Source: Actinomycetota bacterium (GTDB lineage: Bacteria > Actinomycetota > Humimicrobiia > Hakubellales > JAMDDV01). From it: a stretch of DNA of 22,571 bases. The notes beneath the pieces are model-generated. The model saw nothing but the letters and a program-made list of their open reading frames with translations. It was not told where the DNA came from and made no database searches. This document shows, one piece after another, positions 1 to 8,205 of this stretch. The stretch lies in NCBI GenBank assembly GCA_023488455.1, contig JAMDDV010000013.1:1-22571 (forward strand), given 5' to 3'. The position numbers and the translations under genes were made by a program. Positions within the stretch are counted from its first letter, which is position 1. The number at the start of each line of letters is the position of its first letter.

Positions 1-503
1 GGGTATTAATTGTAAGAATTTTCCCGCCTATAGTTACAGCGCTGCCGTACTTTATGATAATAACAAGACTCAAACTATATGATACTCACATATCACTTAT
101 AATTACCTATGTAAGTTATTCTCTGCCTTTTGTCATCTGGCTTATGCTGGGGTTTTTCCAGGAACTGCCCAGAGATATTGAGAAAGCTGCAATTGTCGAT
201 GGTTGTTCGCTGTGGCAGAGATTCTACAGGATAACTTTACCAATCTCTTTGCCAGGGGTTGCAGTTACAGCCATATTTTGTTTCATAATGGCATGGAATG
301 AATTCTTATTTGCTTCAGTTCTTACCTCCAGGAATTCAAAAACCGTTCCCGTAATCATTTCAAGCTATATCTCAGACAGACATTTTGACTGGGGGAGCAT
401 GTCTGCAACTGGCAGCCTTTTGGTAATTCCAATCATAATAGTCGCATTGTTCACACAAAGGTATCTTGTTAGAGGGCTAACTTTTGGTGCGGTTAAGGAA
501 TGA
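1..503 (+). CDS. Sugar ABC transporter permease, MalG-type (5' partial)
   Basis: C-terminal part of an inner-membrane permease of the MalG/UgpE (binding-protein-dependent sugar transport) family; the reading frame is open from base 3, so the gene starts upstream of the window. The visible protein shows several hydrophobic membrane segments and the cytoplasmic EAA loop that docks on the ATPase (EKAAIVDG followed about ten residues later by ITLP). After the loop comes AWNEFLFA, typical of the MalG side, and the chain ends close to the last membrane segment, as usual for this family. The ATPase gene at 1739 in the same unit is the likely partner. The substrate-binding protein and the MalF-type permease should lie just upstream. 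The neighbouring nagA suggests an amino sugar or its oligomer as cargo, but specificity cannot be read here. Confidence 0.93.
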   Translation, partial: VLIVRIFPPIVTALPYFMIITRLKLYDTHISLIITYVSYSLPFVIWLMLGFFQELPRDIEKAAIVDGCSLWQRFYRITLPISLPGVAVTAIFCFIMAWNEFLFASVLTSRNSKTVPVIISSYISDRHFDWGSMSATGSLLVIPIIIVALFTQRYLVRGLTFGAVKE

Positions 504-530
504 ATATAACTTCTAATAGGATTGATTTAA

Positions 531-1694
531 ATGTATCTATTTAAGAATTGCAAAATAATAACGCCATTTGAGGTCCTAAAATCTGATGTGCTTGTGGTCA
601 AGGACGATAAGATCAGTTTTATCGGTAAAGCCGATGAAGCTCCTCAATATGAAAAGATAGTTGACTGCAAGGGCAGGTACATCGTCCCTGGCTTCATCGA
701 CATCCATGTGCACGGAGCAAATGGAGTTGATGCAGTTGAGGATGATATTGCCGCAATGGTTGAGTTCAAGGTCAAATCTGGGACGACAGCCATGTATCCT
801 ACAGTCTGGACGGCAGAGATCGATAGGATGAGCTCTGCCATAAAGAGGATAATTAAACATATTAATAATGGTAATGGGACTAAGGTACTTGGGATAAACC
901 TCGAGGGACCGTTTCTAAACCCTAACTACGGCGCTCAGCAGGGCAGGCTAAACATTTTGCCTGATGAGAAGGTATATAAGAATTTCACGGAGATTGCTCA
1001 AGGTAACTTGAAGATAATGACGGTTGCCCCGGAGCTTTCTGGTGCCATTGGTATGATCAAATATCTCACAAAAAACGGTGTTATTGTCTCGATAGGACAC
1101 TCCGAAGCTGACTCAAGGCAGGTGGATGAGGCAATAGATGCTGGAGCTAAAGCAGTCACCCATATATTTAATGCGATGGGAACTGGGACCCTGCGCGACA
1201 GGGGTGTTAAACCAGTTGGTTTGGGTGAAGTTTTGCTAGTTAGGGACGTCCTGATGGCTGAGGTGATGGCTGATAGGGACTGCGTTCATGTCCCAGTGGA
1301 GATTCTAAAAATAGTAGTTAGGTGCAAGGGAGTTAAGAATGTAATATTGATTACTGATTCGATGAAGCCAACTGGCCTGCCCGAGGACACCTTTGCGCTA
1401 TTTGATGGTCGCAAGATATACAGGCATGGGGATATATTAAGGTTAGATAACAACGATATAGCAGGCAGCGTAATGACAATGGACATGGCTATAAGAAATA
1501 TGATCAATAACTGCGGTGTCAGGCTTCATGAAGCCGTAAAGATGGCGACATATAACCCCGCTAAACTCCTTGGCATAGACAAGGATAAGGGCAGCATTGA
1601 TGTAGGAAAGGATGCGGACATCGTACTTATTGATGAGGACATAAACGTCTTCATGACGATGATAGGCGGGAAGATCCTCTTCAATAAAAACTAG
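531..1694 (+). CDS. nagA: N-acetylglucosamine-6-phosphate deacetylase (NagA family)
   Basis: Cytoplasmic amidohydrolase-superfamily enzyme that removes acetate from N-acetylhexosamine 6-phosphate. The 387-residue length is normal. Visible motifs are GFIDIHVHG (H59, H61), LEGPF (E125), GHSEAD (H190), THIFNAMG (H211) and ITDS (D276), matching the E. coli NagA metal and catalytic residues E131, H195, H216 and D273 in order and spacing. The C-terminal NPAKLLGIDKDKGSIDVGKDADIV block is the usual small beta domain. It lies 27 bp after the permease and 44 bp before the ATPase, so it is probably co-transcribed with the transporter. No glucosamine-6-phosphate deaminase (nagB) is in the window. The substrate could also be N-acetylgalactosamine 6-phosphate or another acetylated sugar phosphate. 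An AGGA about nine bases before the ATG supports the start. Confidence 0.93.
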   Translation: MYLFKNCKIITPFEVLKSDVLVVKDDKISFIGKADEAPQYEKIVDCKGRYIVPGFIDIHVHGANGVDAVEDDIAAMVEFKVKSGTTAMYPTVWTAEIDRMSSAIKRIIKHINNGNGTKVLGINLEGPFLNPNYGAQQGRLNILPDEKVYKNFTEIAQGNLKIMTVAPELSGAIGMIKYLTKNGVIVSIGHSEADSRQVDEAIDAGAKAVTHIFNAMGTGTLRDRGVKPVGLGEVLLVRDVLMAEVMADRDCVHVPVEILKIVVRCKGVKNVILITDSMKPTGLPEDTFALFDGRKIYRHGDILRLDNNDIAGSVMTMDMAIRNMINNCGVRLHEAVKMATYNPAKLLGIDKDKGSIDVGKDADIVLIDEDINVFMTMIGGKILFNKN

Positions 1695-1738
1695 ATGGAT
1701 TTGATAATCTATGAGGATAAAGATTGGAGGTTGTGGAC

Positions 1739-2824
1739 TTGGCAGAGATTAAATTTGAAAATATTACCAAAAGGTTTGGGAAGGTTATCGCTGTAAACGA
1801 TTTTAACCTTACTATAAAAGATAAGGAGTTCTTAACCCTTGTTGGCCCATCAGGATGTGGAAAAACCACCACGCTTAACATGTTGGCAGGGTTAGAGGAC
1901 CCCACTGAAGGATTGATCTATATTGATGGTAAGATTGCAAACGAAACCCCTCCAGGCAAGCGGGATATCGCAATGGTATTTCAATCCTATGCGCTTTATC
2001 CGCATATGTCTGTTTATCAAAATATCGGATTTGGGCTTAAGGTCAGGGGTATCCCAAACAGGGAGATCGATGATAAGGTTAAGGAGGCTGCCTGTCTTTT
2101 GGGCATAGATGGACTCCTGGAAAGAAAGCCAAGGGAGCTCTCCGGTGGTCAGAGACAGAGGGTTGCCCTCGGTAGGGCAATTACAAGGACACCAAAGGTT
2201 TTCCTGCTCGATGAGCCCCTATCAAACCTCGATGCAAAGCTAAGAGTTCAAACTAGGGCAGATTTAAAACTGCTGTTTCAGCGCTTAAGTGGAACTGTAG
2301 TTTACGTTACCCATGATCAGGCCGAGGCGATGACGCTATCAGATAGGGTTGTTGTGATGAAGGATGGCTTGATTATGCAGGTAGGAGAACCCTTGGAAGT
2401 CTACGATAATCCAAAGAATCTATTTGTTGCAGGGTTTTTAGGGAGCCCTCCAATTAACCTGATTAACTGCAGATTTATAGAAGGTCCTGCACTTCAAACG
2501 AGCGGTTTCAAGTTTAATATTTCCGAACCGAAGGGTAAGCTGATAAAAGAAAAGAAAACATCAGATGAGCTCGTATTGGGTATCCGTCCTGAAGATATAA
2601 AAATTGTTGAACATGAGAGAGAAGGCCAGTACATTGATGCGATTATTCAGATCATGGAACAGATGGGGAATATAACGATTGTTTACCTTTCGATTGATAC
2701 GATTAGATTAGTTGTGACCACAGATAGGACGCTTACCCACAGGAGCGGCGAAAAGGTAAAGATTACTTTCAATGAAAACAAGTTGCATGTTTTCGACTCG
2801 AAAACTGAAGAGGCGATCTTCTAG
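1739..2824 (+). CDS. Sugar ABC transporter ATPase (MalK/UgpC/MsmK type)
   Basis: Nucleotide-binding subunit that energises sugar import. I take TTG at 1739 as the start because GGAGG at 1726-1730 sits eight bases before it and the protein then begins MAEIKFENITKRFG, as UgpC/MsmK homologs do; upstream in-frame TTG 1724 and GTG 1733 have no usable Shine-Dalgarno spacing. With this start the protein is 361 residues: Walker A GPSGCGKTT from residue 36, signature LSGGQ at 134-138, Walker B FLLDEP with D158 and E159, D-loop SNLDA and switch H192 in VTHDQAEAM. The C-terminal third is the TOBE/MOP regulatory domain of the MalK subgroup (GIRPEDI). ATPases of this kind often serve several importers. 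Its position after permease and nagA fits one transporter operon. Confidence 0.95.
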   Translation: MAEIKFENITKRFGKVIAVNDFNLTIKDKEFLTLVGPSGCGKTTTLNMLAGLEDPTEGLIYIDGKIANETPPGKRDIAMVFQSYALYPHMSVYQNIGFGLKVRGIPNREIDDKVKEAACLLGIDGLLERKPRELSGGQRQRVALGRAITRTPKVFLLDEPLSNLDAKLRVQTRADLKLLFQRLSGTVVYVTHDQAEAMTLSDRVVVMKDGLIMQVGEPLEVYDNPKNLFVAGFLGSPPINLINCRFIEGPALQTSGFKFNISEPKGKLIKEKKTSDELVLGIRPEDIKIVEHEREGQYIDAIIQIMEQMGNITIVYLSIDTIRLVVTTDRTLTHRSGEKVKITFNENKLHVFDSKTEEAIF

Positions 2825-2847
2825 AAAGAGGAGGGTTAAGTACGAAT

Positions 2848-4182
2848 TTGAATAAAGGCAGAGCCGGATTCCTTGTGCTTGGTCATCCAGATTACCAGAA
2901 TGATATAGGCCTTGATATGGCAGTAAAAGGAGTTGAAGGTCTGAAGAAGCTAAATAATGATATCGTGTTTGTAAAGGAGTCGATATTAGATCCGATTACA
3001 TCCGGAAAAAAGGCAATTGATTTACTGGGGATGGATCTGGATTGTTTGATTTTATTCATGGGAACATGGGTGGAATCACCCGTTACCATCAGTGTCATTA
3101 AGGAACTTTCTCATATCCCTCTTCTCATCTGGGGCTTCCCCATGTTTAAAAATGATAAGGGAATGCTTGACTCCACAGGATCGTTTGTAGCGTGGTCTGT
3201 TATACAGGGTCCTTTAAAAAGAACAAACACAAAATGTAAGTATGTCCTGGGAGCTGTCGATGACGATAAGACTTTGGGAGATATAACGTCATTCATCAAT
3301 GTGGCAAGAGCGAAAAAAGCATTGAGAAGGACACGGCTTGGTTTAGTTGGTTATGCAGCAATGGGCATGTATCCTGGCACGTTTGATCATGTCCTGTTAT
3401 CCAATATTGTAGGGCCTGAAGTAGTTCAGATTGATGGGTATAAGCTGGTAAGTTTGGCAGAGAGCTTCTCTGAGGGTGAATGTAAGAAGGTTATCGAAAG
3501 AGTGAAAAGTTATGCCAGGATCGCAGATGATGTATCCGAAAAACATCTTATAAAGGCAGCACGTATCTACCTTGCTACGCAAAAGTTAGTAAAGGATTAT
3601 TCGCTGGATGTGATTAACGTAAAATGTCAGTACGAGCTTTCTCAGGATTATGGCTGCATAGCTTGTGTACCATTATCTTTGCTGGCTGAGGACAATATAG
3701 TATGTGCTTGTGAGGGTGATGCGCTGATCACGGCAACAATGACCATGCTTAACTACCTGTCAGGACAGATCGTTTATTATGGAGATGTGTTGACTACAGA
3801 TGATGAGAATATGTACCTGTCCTCGTGTGGATTCGTGCCATTTTCTCTTGCGAGTGATCCAAAAAAGATAGTTATAAGAGATATAAATCATAAGGGTTTT
3901 AATGGTCCAATAACTTCACTGGTGCTGAGGCAGGGGAGAGTAACCTATGCAAGAATAAATGAGGGAAGATGTTCGTATAAGGTAACTATGGGAACAGGAA
4001 CGGGCGTAGAAACGCAGCTTCGCCAGGGCAGATTTCCGGCTCTGAATATAAAGATAGATGGTGAGATGGATAAGTTCCTGAAATCATTTGAGAGTCAGCA
4101 TTACGCCATCTGTTATGGTGACTATGTAGAACAGATATCTCAACTCTGTGAATTGCTGGATATGGATGTTGAGATAATCTAA
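2848..4182 (+). CDS. L-fucose/L-arabinose isomerase-family protein A (COG2407 type)
   Basis: A 444-residue protein of the L-fucose isomerase-related family (metal-dependent aldose-ketose isomerases). By pattern, E289 (in CEGD), D313 (in YGDV) and H418 (in SQHYAICYGD) form the expected metal triad; the 24-residue Glu-Asp gap equals that of E. coli FucI E337/D361. The block NVKCQYELSQDYGCIACVPL (residues ~254-273) is shared with the paralog at 10392-11741, while the 8206-9621 paralog is more divergent. The protein is shorter than classical FucI (about 590 residues), so the substrate may differ. Start is TTG with AGGAGG about 13 bases upstream, rather long spacing, but no better in-frame start exists. 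It lies 23 bp after the ATPase and 6 bp before the URO-D-family gene. Confidence 0.85.
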   Translation: MNKGRAGFLVLGHPDYQNDIGLDMAVKGVEGLKKLNNDIVFVKESILDPITSGKKAIDLLGMDLDCLILFMGTWVESPVTISVIKELSHIPLLIWGFPMFKNDKGMLDSTGSFVAWSVIQGPLKRTNTKCKYVLGAVDDDKTLGDITSFINVARAKKALRRTRLGLVGYAAMGMYPGTFDHVLLSNIVGPEVVQIDGYKLVSLAESFSEGECKKVIERVKSYARIADDVSEKHLIKAARIYLATQKLVKDYSLDVINVKCQYELSQDYGCIACVPLSLLAEDNIVCACEGDALITATMTMLNYLSGQIVYYGDVLTTDDENMYLSSCGFVPFSLASDPKKIVIRDINHKGFNGPITSLVLRQGRVTYARINEGRCSYKVTMGTGTGVETQLRQGRFPALNIKIDGEMDKFLKSFESQHYAICYGDYVEQISQLCELLDMDVEII

Positions 4183-4188
4183 AAAGAG

Positions 4189-5280
4189 ATGAATTCCAAA
4201 GAAAGAGTTTTAACTGCGCTTGCACACAAGGAACCGGATAGGGTTCCGAAGTTCATTTTTTTAACTCCTGAAGTGGCGGATCAAGCGAGGGAAGTATTAC
4301 GTATTTCAAACGACGATTCCTATTTGATGGATATTGAGCTTGGGAATGATCTGCTTTTATTTTACAGAGGGATATCGGACATACCTGGTGTTTATCATAA
4401 GGAATACAGCGGCGAACAATCGATCGAATTTTACGATAGATGGGGAATCAAATACCGTGTTGTGAACTATGGCACGGGAGCATGTTCTGGGAAGTATTCT
4501 GAGATGATTGAGCATCCACTTGCTAACGCGAAAGATCTCTCTGGTTTCACTCCTCCCGATCCCGAAGAGGAGGAGATTGATTCATTAAAAGAGTTAGTGG
4601 ATAGCTACGGTAAGGACTATGCAATAATTGCAGGAGTGGCAGCCACAATATATGAAGCGGCATGGTATTTAAGGGGTCTTGAGAACTTCCTGGCCGATTT
4701 GAGGGACAACAGGGACTTTGTGCACGAACTGATGGATCTAACCATGAATTATCATCTTCAAATTGCAAAAAAGATGATTTCCATGGGTGCTGACATAATC
4801 TGGGTGGGTGATGACGTCGGGATGCAGACCGGCATGTATATTTCGCCAGAAGACTTCAGGGAATTTTTAAAGCCAAAGTATGCGCATATGTTTTCTGAAT
4901 TTCGCAAGGTAAATAAAAATATAAAGATTGCTTATCACAGCGACGGCTATATTGAACCCGTAATATCTGACTTTGTTGAAATTGGGCTTGATATATTAAA
5001 TCCGGTTCAACCTGCTTGCATGAATCCTGCGGAATTAAAAAAGAAATATGGGAGGAATCTTTCATTCTGGGGAACAGTTGATGTCCAGCATATGATGCCC
5101 TTCGGTACTCCCAAAGAAGTTGTCAGCGAGGTGAGAGAGAGAATAAAAACAGTTGCGCCAGGAGGGGGATTCATTTTGTGTTCAGCACACTGCGTTCAAC
5201 CATCAGTGCGAGCACTCGACAACGTGTTTATTTATTACTGGGCAATTGATAAATACGGCAAATACCCCATTAATTGTTAA
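4189..5280 (+). CDS. Uroporphyrinogen decarboxylase-family protein (non-HemE)
   Basis: A 363-residue URO-D/methyltransferase-fold protein (COG0407). The N-terminus MNSKERVLTALAHKEPDRVP is the classic opening of this family's non-haem members; later come GADIIWVGDDVG, SPEDFREFLKPKYAHMF and a C-terminal HCVQP segment. It is unlikely to be HemE, because no other haem gene is near. At the position where corrinoid:CoM methyltransferases (MtaA/MtbA) carry the zinc motif His-x-Cys, this protein reads H250-S-D252, so a methylcobamide:thiol methyltransferase role is also doubtful. Related genes often lie in sugar clusters of anaerobes with no assigned activity. The ATG lies 6 bp after the isomerase-like gene A, suggesting co-translation. 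Function unknown; the family call is firm. Confidence 0.86.
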   Translation: MNSKERVLTALAHKEPDRVPKFIFLTPEVADQAREVLRISNDDSYLMDIELGNDLLLFYRGISDIPGVYHKEYSGEQSIEFYDRWGIKYRVVNYGTGACSGKYSEMIEHPLANAKDLSGFTPPDPEEEEIDSLKELVDSYGKDYAIIAGVAATIYEAAWYLRGLENFLADLRDNRDFVHELMDLTMNYHLQIAKKMISMGADIIWVGDDVGMQTGMYISPEDFREFLKPKYAHMFSEFRKVNKNIKIAYHSDGYIEPVISDFVEIGLDILNPVQPACMNPAELKKKYGRNLSFWGTVDVQHMMPFGTPKEVVSEVRERIKTVAPGGGFILCSAHCVQPSVRALDNVFIYYWAIDKYGKYPINC

Positions 5281-6056
5281 ACTGTTTTAATACTCCAGTA
5301 TTCCTTGCAGAATTTAACGTAGTTTTTGACTATTTCAGCCAGAAGCTGGATGCCTGTTTCCGCTGTGGACTTAAGTGGAGCACCGTATATCCCACTTTTG
5401 CTCTCCTGCAGACCCCATGTTGATATGAAAACCATCTTTTTGCCGATGGCATCCGCTACATAGAATTCTGATGCGTATGTTAACTTATCATCGTCGGTGG
5501 CCTTGCTTAAATCGATGTCAAAGCCCATCGCCATGAGCAGTGAAGTTTCAAACTCGCAGGCATGACATGCACCGCCAGATTCTGTTTTTCTTATCTTTGC
5601 ATATTTTTCAGCAGCAAAGACAAAAGGACTTGTAAGAGCACAGTACACCGAATAATCATCTGCTATCTCCCTGATAGCAACCTCCAGGATCCCCCTGTGC
5701 TGACCATGCGAGTCTATTAGTACTATCTTTTTAAAACCCATTTCGCACAGGGATGCCAGGATATCATGCACGAGATCACAGACAACCCTTGTCCTTACCC
5801 TTATCGTTCCTGGCCATTTCATCATCTTAAGCGGGGAGAATCCTGACCACACTGTTGGCATTAACAGGGTCGGGATTTCGCTTTGAATAGTTTCTGCAAC
5901 TCTTTTGCCAATCTCAGTACCTATGTATGTGTCACAACCTACAGGTAGATGTGGTCCATGTTCCTCTACCTGGGCTACTGGAAGGATTATAAGTGCGTTC
6001 TTTTCAATGAACTCTTTTAGCTCTGGCCAGGTCTTTTCCATGAAATTTACTGACAT
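5277..6056 (-). CDS. Creatininase-family metal-dependent amidohydrolase
   Basis: A 259-residue protein of the creatininase superfamily (creatinine amidohydrolase, FAPy deformylase ArfB, mycofactocin peptidase MftE). Likely metal ligands by comparison with Pseudomonas creatininase (E34, H36, D45, H120, E122) are E31, H33, D42 and H117 with identical spacing; the E122 position is Q119 (DSHGQH), so the second metal site is altered. HACEFETS (165-172) matches the family HAGxxETS motif with Cys for Gly. Creatinine itself is not a safe substrate; a cyclic amide or formamide is as likely. Start ATG is supported by AAGGAG about seven bases upstream. It converges on the URO-D gene with overlapping stop codons and is divergent from the gene at 6163. 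Confidence 0.85.
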   Translation of the reverse strand: MSVNFMEKTWPELKEFIEKNALIILPVAQVEEHGPHLPVGCDTYIGTEIGKRVAETIQSEIPTLLMPTVWSGFSPLKMMKWPGTIRVRTRVVCDLVHDILASLCEMGFKKIVLIDSHGQHRGILEVAIREIADDYSVYCALTSPFVFAAEKYAKIRKTESGGACHACEFETSLLMAMGFDIDLSKATDDDKLTYASEFYVADAIGKKMVFISTWGLQESKSGIYGAPLKSTAETGIQLLAEIVKNYVKFCKEYWSIKTV

Positions 6057-6066
6057 TCCAATCTCC

Positions 6067-6096
6067 TTGATGTTGTTATTGGCTTTCCGTTACAAT
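6067..6096 (+). promoter_or_regulatory. Candidate sigma-70-type promoter for the 6163 gene pair
   Basis: In the 106-bp gap between the divergent genes at 6056 (minus) and 6163 (plus), TTGATG (6067-6072) and TACAAT (6091-6096) are 18 bp apart on the plus strand, which would start transcription near 6103 and leave a leader of about 60 bases. On the minus strand a TATAAT reads at 6112-6107, but a convincing -35 is lacking. The call rests on hexamer resemblance only. Confidence 0.35.
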
Positions 6097-6162
6097 GTTT
6101 TCTGCAATTATAAAATAACAGTCCCAGAAGCGATACTAACTTTGCCTGAATGGAGGTAGAAA

Positions 6163-6627
6163 TTGAAAGGGGTGTGTAGGACCAGCGAGAATGGTAGTAA
6201 AGATGTCCATAAGGATTTTCATGGTGCCATGAGTTTTTCAATGAGCTATGTCAGGAACAAATTCGGAGAAGAGAAGCTTAGAGATTTTTTCAAAAAGAGC
6301 GCACTTGAAGTCCATCAACCGCTTATTGATAAGATAAAAAAAGACGGCCTGGGTGTCCTAAAGAACTACCTGGAAAGCGCATATACAATGGAGGATGGAG
6401 AGTTTGAAATAAAACTTGACACTGATGAGCTTTTGTTAAGAGTAAAAAAATGTCCTGCAATTCTTCATATGAAAAAATTTGGCTATCAAATAGATGATGA
6501 GTTTTGTGAGATGAGCACAAAGGTAGTAAATGAAGCTATTGCATCTGCAGCTGGATTGAGGTCTTCGGTTAAATATGACCAGGAAAATGGATGTTGTGAG
6601 CAGAGATTTTATAGAGAGGAGAAATGA
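6163..6627 (+). CDS. Small Cys-Pro protein of unknown function, copy 1
   Basis: A 154-residue soluble protein with no signal peptide or membrane segment. I do not recognise its function. It is homologous to the next gene: GEEKLRDFF / GKDEVIQYW, then KKDGLGVLKNYLES / KNEGLEGMYKYWSH, then an acidic-Gly strand pair ending in KKCP (C97-P98) / HVCP. The first 25 residues or so are copy-specific. The C-terminus carries a Cys pair (GCC, about residue 145). The Cys-Pro in a small alpha/beta protein loosely recalls the L-2-amino-thiazoline-4-carboxylate hydrolase-like family, but I cannot confirm this. Start is TTG with GGAGGT ending six bases upstream. The stop overlaps the ATG of copy 2, so the two are translationally coupled and may form a heteromer. 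Confidence 0.75.
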   Translation: MKGVCRTSENGSKDVHKDFHGAMSFSMSYVRNKFGEEKLRDFFKKSALEVHQPLIDKIKKDGLGVLKNYLESAYTMEDGEFEIKLDTDELLLRVKKCPAILHMKKFGYQIDDEFCEMSTKVVNEAIASAAGLRSSVKYDQENGCCEQRFYREEK

Positions 6628-7052
6628 TGATACCTTCCAGTGAGTTTCAGATATTTTATGATGAGCTCTTTAAATATATTGATAAGAATTATGGTAAAGA
6701 TGAGGTTATACAGTATTGGGAAGCCATTTCAGATAAATTTTTATTCAACTTGGAAGAATATGTAAAGAATGAGGGACTGGAAGGAATGTATAAATATTGG
6801 TCCCACACCCTGGGCGAGGAAGGTGGAAGATGGACGATGACCTTAAGGGATGACGAATTCATTATTGATATGCATGTCTGTCCATCAATGGGAAAGGTGA
6901 ACGCTTTTCACCTTGAACCGTACGAAGACTACTGCGGACACTGCATTATTCTCTATCCGCGTATTATAGAAAAGTACGGATACAAATGTTATTACGATGT
7001 AATTGATAGAAAAAGAGGAGCCTGCCGGTTTCAGGTCAAAAAAGTTTCATAG
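6627..7052 (+). CDS. Small Cys-Pro protein of unknown function, copy 2
   Basis: A 141-residue paralog of the preceding protein. Two adjacent ATGs exist (6624 and 6627); AGGAG at 6617-6621 is only two bases from the first but five from the second, so 6627 is preferred. Shared features are the amphipathic N-terminal helices (NLEEYVKNEGLEGMYKYW), a strand pair (GGRWTMTLRDDEFIIDMHV) and Cys-Pro at residues 85-86. It has extra cysteines in YCGHC (C103, C106) and GACRF near the end, giving a possible metal or redox site not matched in copy 1. No signal peptide is seen. It is convergent with the M24 gene, 18 bp away, with no obvious terminator between them. Function unknown. Confidence 0.75.
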   Translation: MIPSSEFQIFYDELFKYIDKNYGKDEVIQYWEAISDKFLFNLEEYVKNEGLEGMYKYWSHTLGEEGGRWTMTLRDDEFIIDMHVCPSMGKVNAFHLEPYEDYCGHCIILYPRIIEKYGYKCYYDVIDRKRGACRFQVKKVS

Positions 7053-7070
7053 CAGTACTTCGATGATAAA

Positions 7071-8204
7071 CTAATTGAAATACAGTTCAAACGGATAGGT
7101 ATCTAGGATTTCACATCCTAGACTTGTAATTAAAATGTTGTTCTCGATCCTAATTCCACCTATTTTCTTGTTATATAATCCTGGCTCCAAAGTAAAGCAC
7201 ATACCCACCCCAAGAACATCATTGCTCAGTGGATTAATTTGAGGGCCCCAGGTGTTACCAACAGGGTGGCCAAGGTGATGGATAAATTCTCCGTCGTATC
7301 CATTTTCGTAGAAGAATTTTCTGACGAGCTTATCGATATCTCGGGCTAAGACGCCTGGTTTGATTGAATCTTCTGCCAGACGAAGTGCCTCTATGACTAT
7401 CTGTCGCTTTTTTTTAATTTCATTATTGTTGGATGGGATGAAGCATCTGCACAAGTCAGCAAAATAACCCTTATATACTGGGCTGATGTCAACATCAAGG
7501 ATTTCTGATCCTGTAACTGTTTCTTCCGAATCTGCCTGCCCGATAATCGTGCTTCTGGCGCCGCCTGCGATGCTGGGACGGGTAAAAAAGCCTTCAGCAC
7601 CATTTATTCTCATGATGTGTTCAATTTTGGCGGAAAGCACTCGTTCAGTTATTTTTTTATTAGAAGTTTCCATTAATATACGGGTACAGTTTTCAAGACC
7701 AACTTCAGCAATTTTTACCGCTTTTCTGATTAAATTTATTTCCTCTTCACTTTTTACGCTGAAAACCCTGTAGAGAATATGAGAGCAGTCTTTAAAGCTC
7801 ATTTTTTTGGCTGCTTTTAGAGTAAAAATGTTATAAAGGGATAGGTTTATGTTATTGAAATCGAGCCCAATTGTGTTCATCTCATCGTATGATGTTAGAA
7901 TTTCAAAAATTAGATCTTCTGCTGGTATGACCCGTGCAGTGGTTTTTTTAGAGTTATAAGATATTTCAAATGTATAGATGTTTATTAATTTATTAAAGTC
8001 GTTATTGCCACTTAAAAGTTTTACAGCATCATTGTGTATTAATACCGTTGGTTTGCCCTCAGGAAGGACGATGCAGGCATAAGGTATTCTTGAAAATACT
8101 ATTGGTTCAAAACTGTTTGGATTGGTGAGTACTAATGCATCGAAGCCATCTTGCTTCATGCTGCTTTGAAGTGCATCGATTCTTGATACTGCTGTATTTT
8201 TCAC
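7071..8204 (-). CDS. M24-family metallopeptidase (Xaa-Pro aminopeptidase/dipeptidase-like)
   Basis: Pita-bread-fold peptidase of about 377 residues with a creatinase N-like domain (residues 1-120) followed by the catalytic domain. All five dinuclear metal ligands are visible: D239 and D250 (11 apart, in LDVDISP and FADLCR), H313 (LGHPVG), E340 (LEPGLY) and E354 (RIENN), as in aminopeptidase P and prolidase. Intact ligands argue against creatinase, which lacks metal. GTG at 8204 is preferred because it begins one base after the upstream stop and gives MKNTAVSRIDALQSSMKQDG, a normal family start. An in-frame ATG at 8246 would overlap the upstream gene by 41 bp and has no ribosome site. It is the last gene of the minus-strand isomerase/GntR unit; the natural peptide or amide substrate is unknown. 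Confidence 0.87.
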   Translation of the reverse strand: MKNTAVSRIDALQSSMKQDGFDALVLTNPNSFEPIVFSRIPYACIVLPEGKPTVLIHNDAVKLLSGNNDFNKLINIYTFEISYNSKKTTARVIPAEDLIFEILTSYDEMNTIGLDFNNINLSLYNIFTLKAAKKMSFKDCSHILYRVFSVKSEEEINLIRKAVKIAEVGLENCTRILMETSNKKITERVLSAKIEHIMRINGAEGFFTRPSIAGGARSTIIGQADSEETVTGSEILDVDISPVYKGYFADLCRCFIPSNNNEIKKKRQIVIEALRLAEDSIKPGVLARDIDKLVRKFFYENGYDGEFIHHLGHPVGNTWGPQINPLSNDVLGVGMCFTLEPGLYNKKIGGIRIENNILITSLGCEILDTYPFELYFN

Positions 8205-8205
8205 T

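Noticed and set aside
4189..5280. HemE and, with the GSA-like aminotransferase, a haem biosynthesis cluster.
   Set aside because: No other tetrapyrrole gene is present. Both proteins belong to broader families, and all neighbours are sugar or amide enzymes.
5277..8204. A creatinine-creatine route from the creatininase-family gene and the M24 (creatinase-fold) gene.
   Set aside because: The M24 protein keeps all five metal ligands, unlike creatinase, and the two genes lie in different units. The creatininase-like protein also lacks the E122 equivalent.
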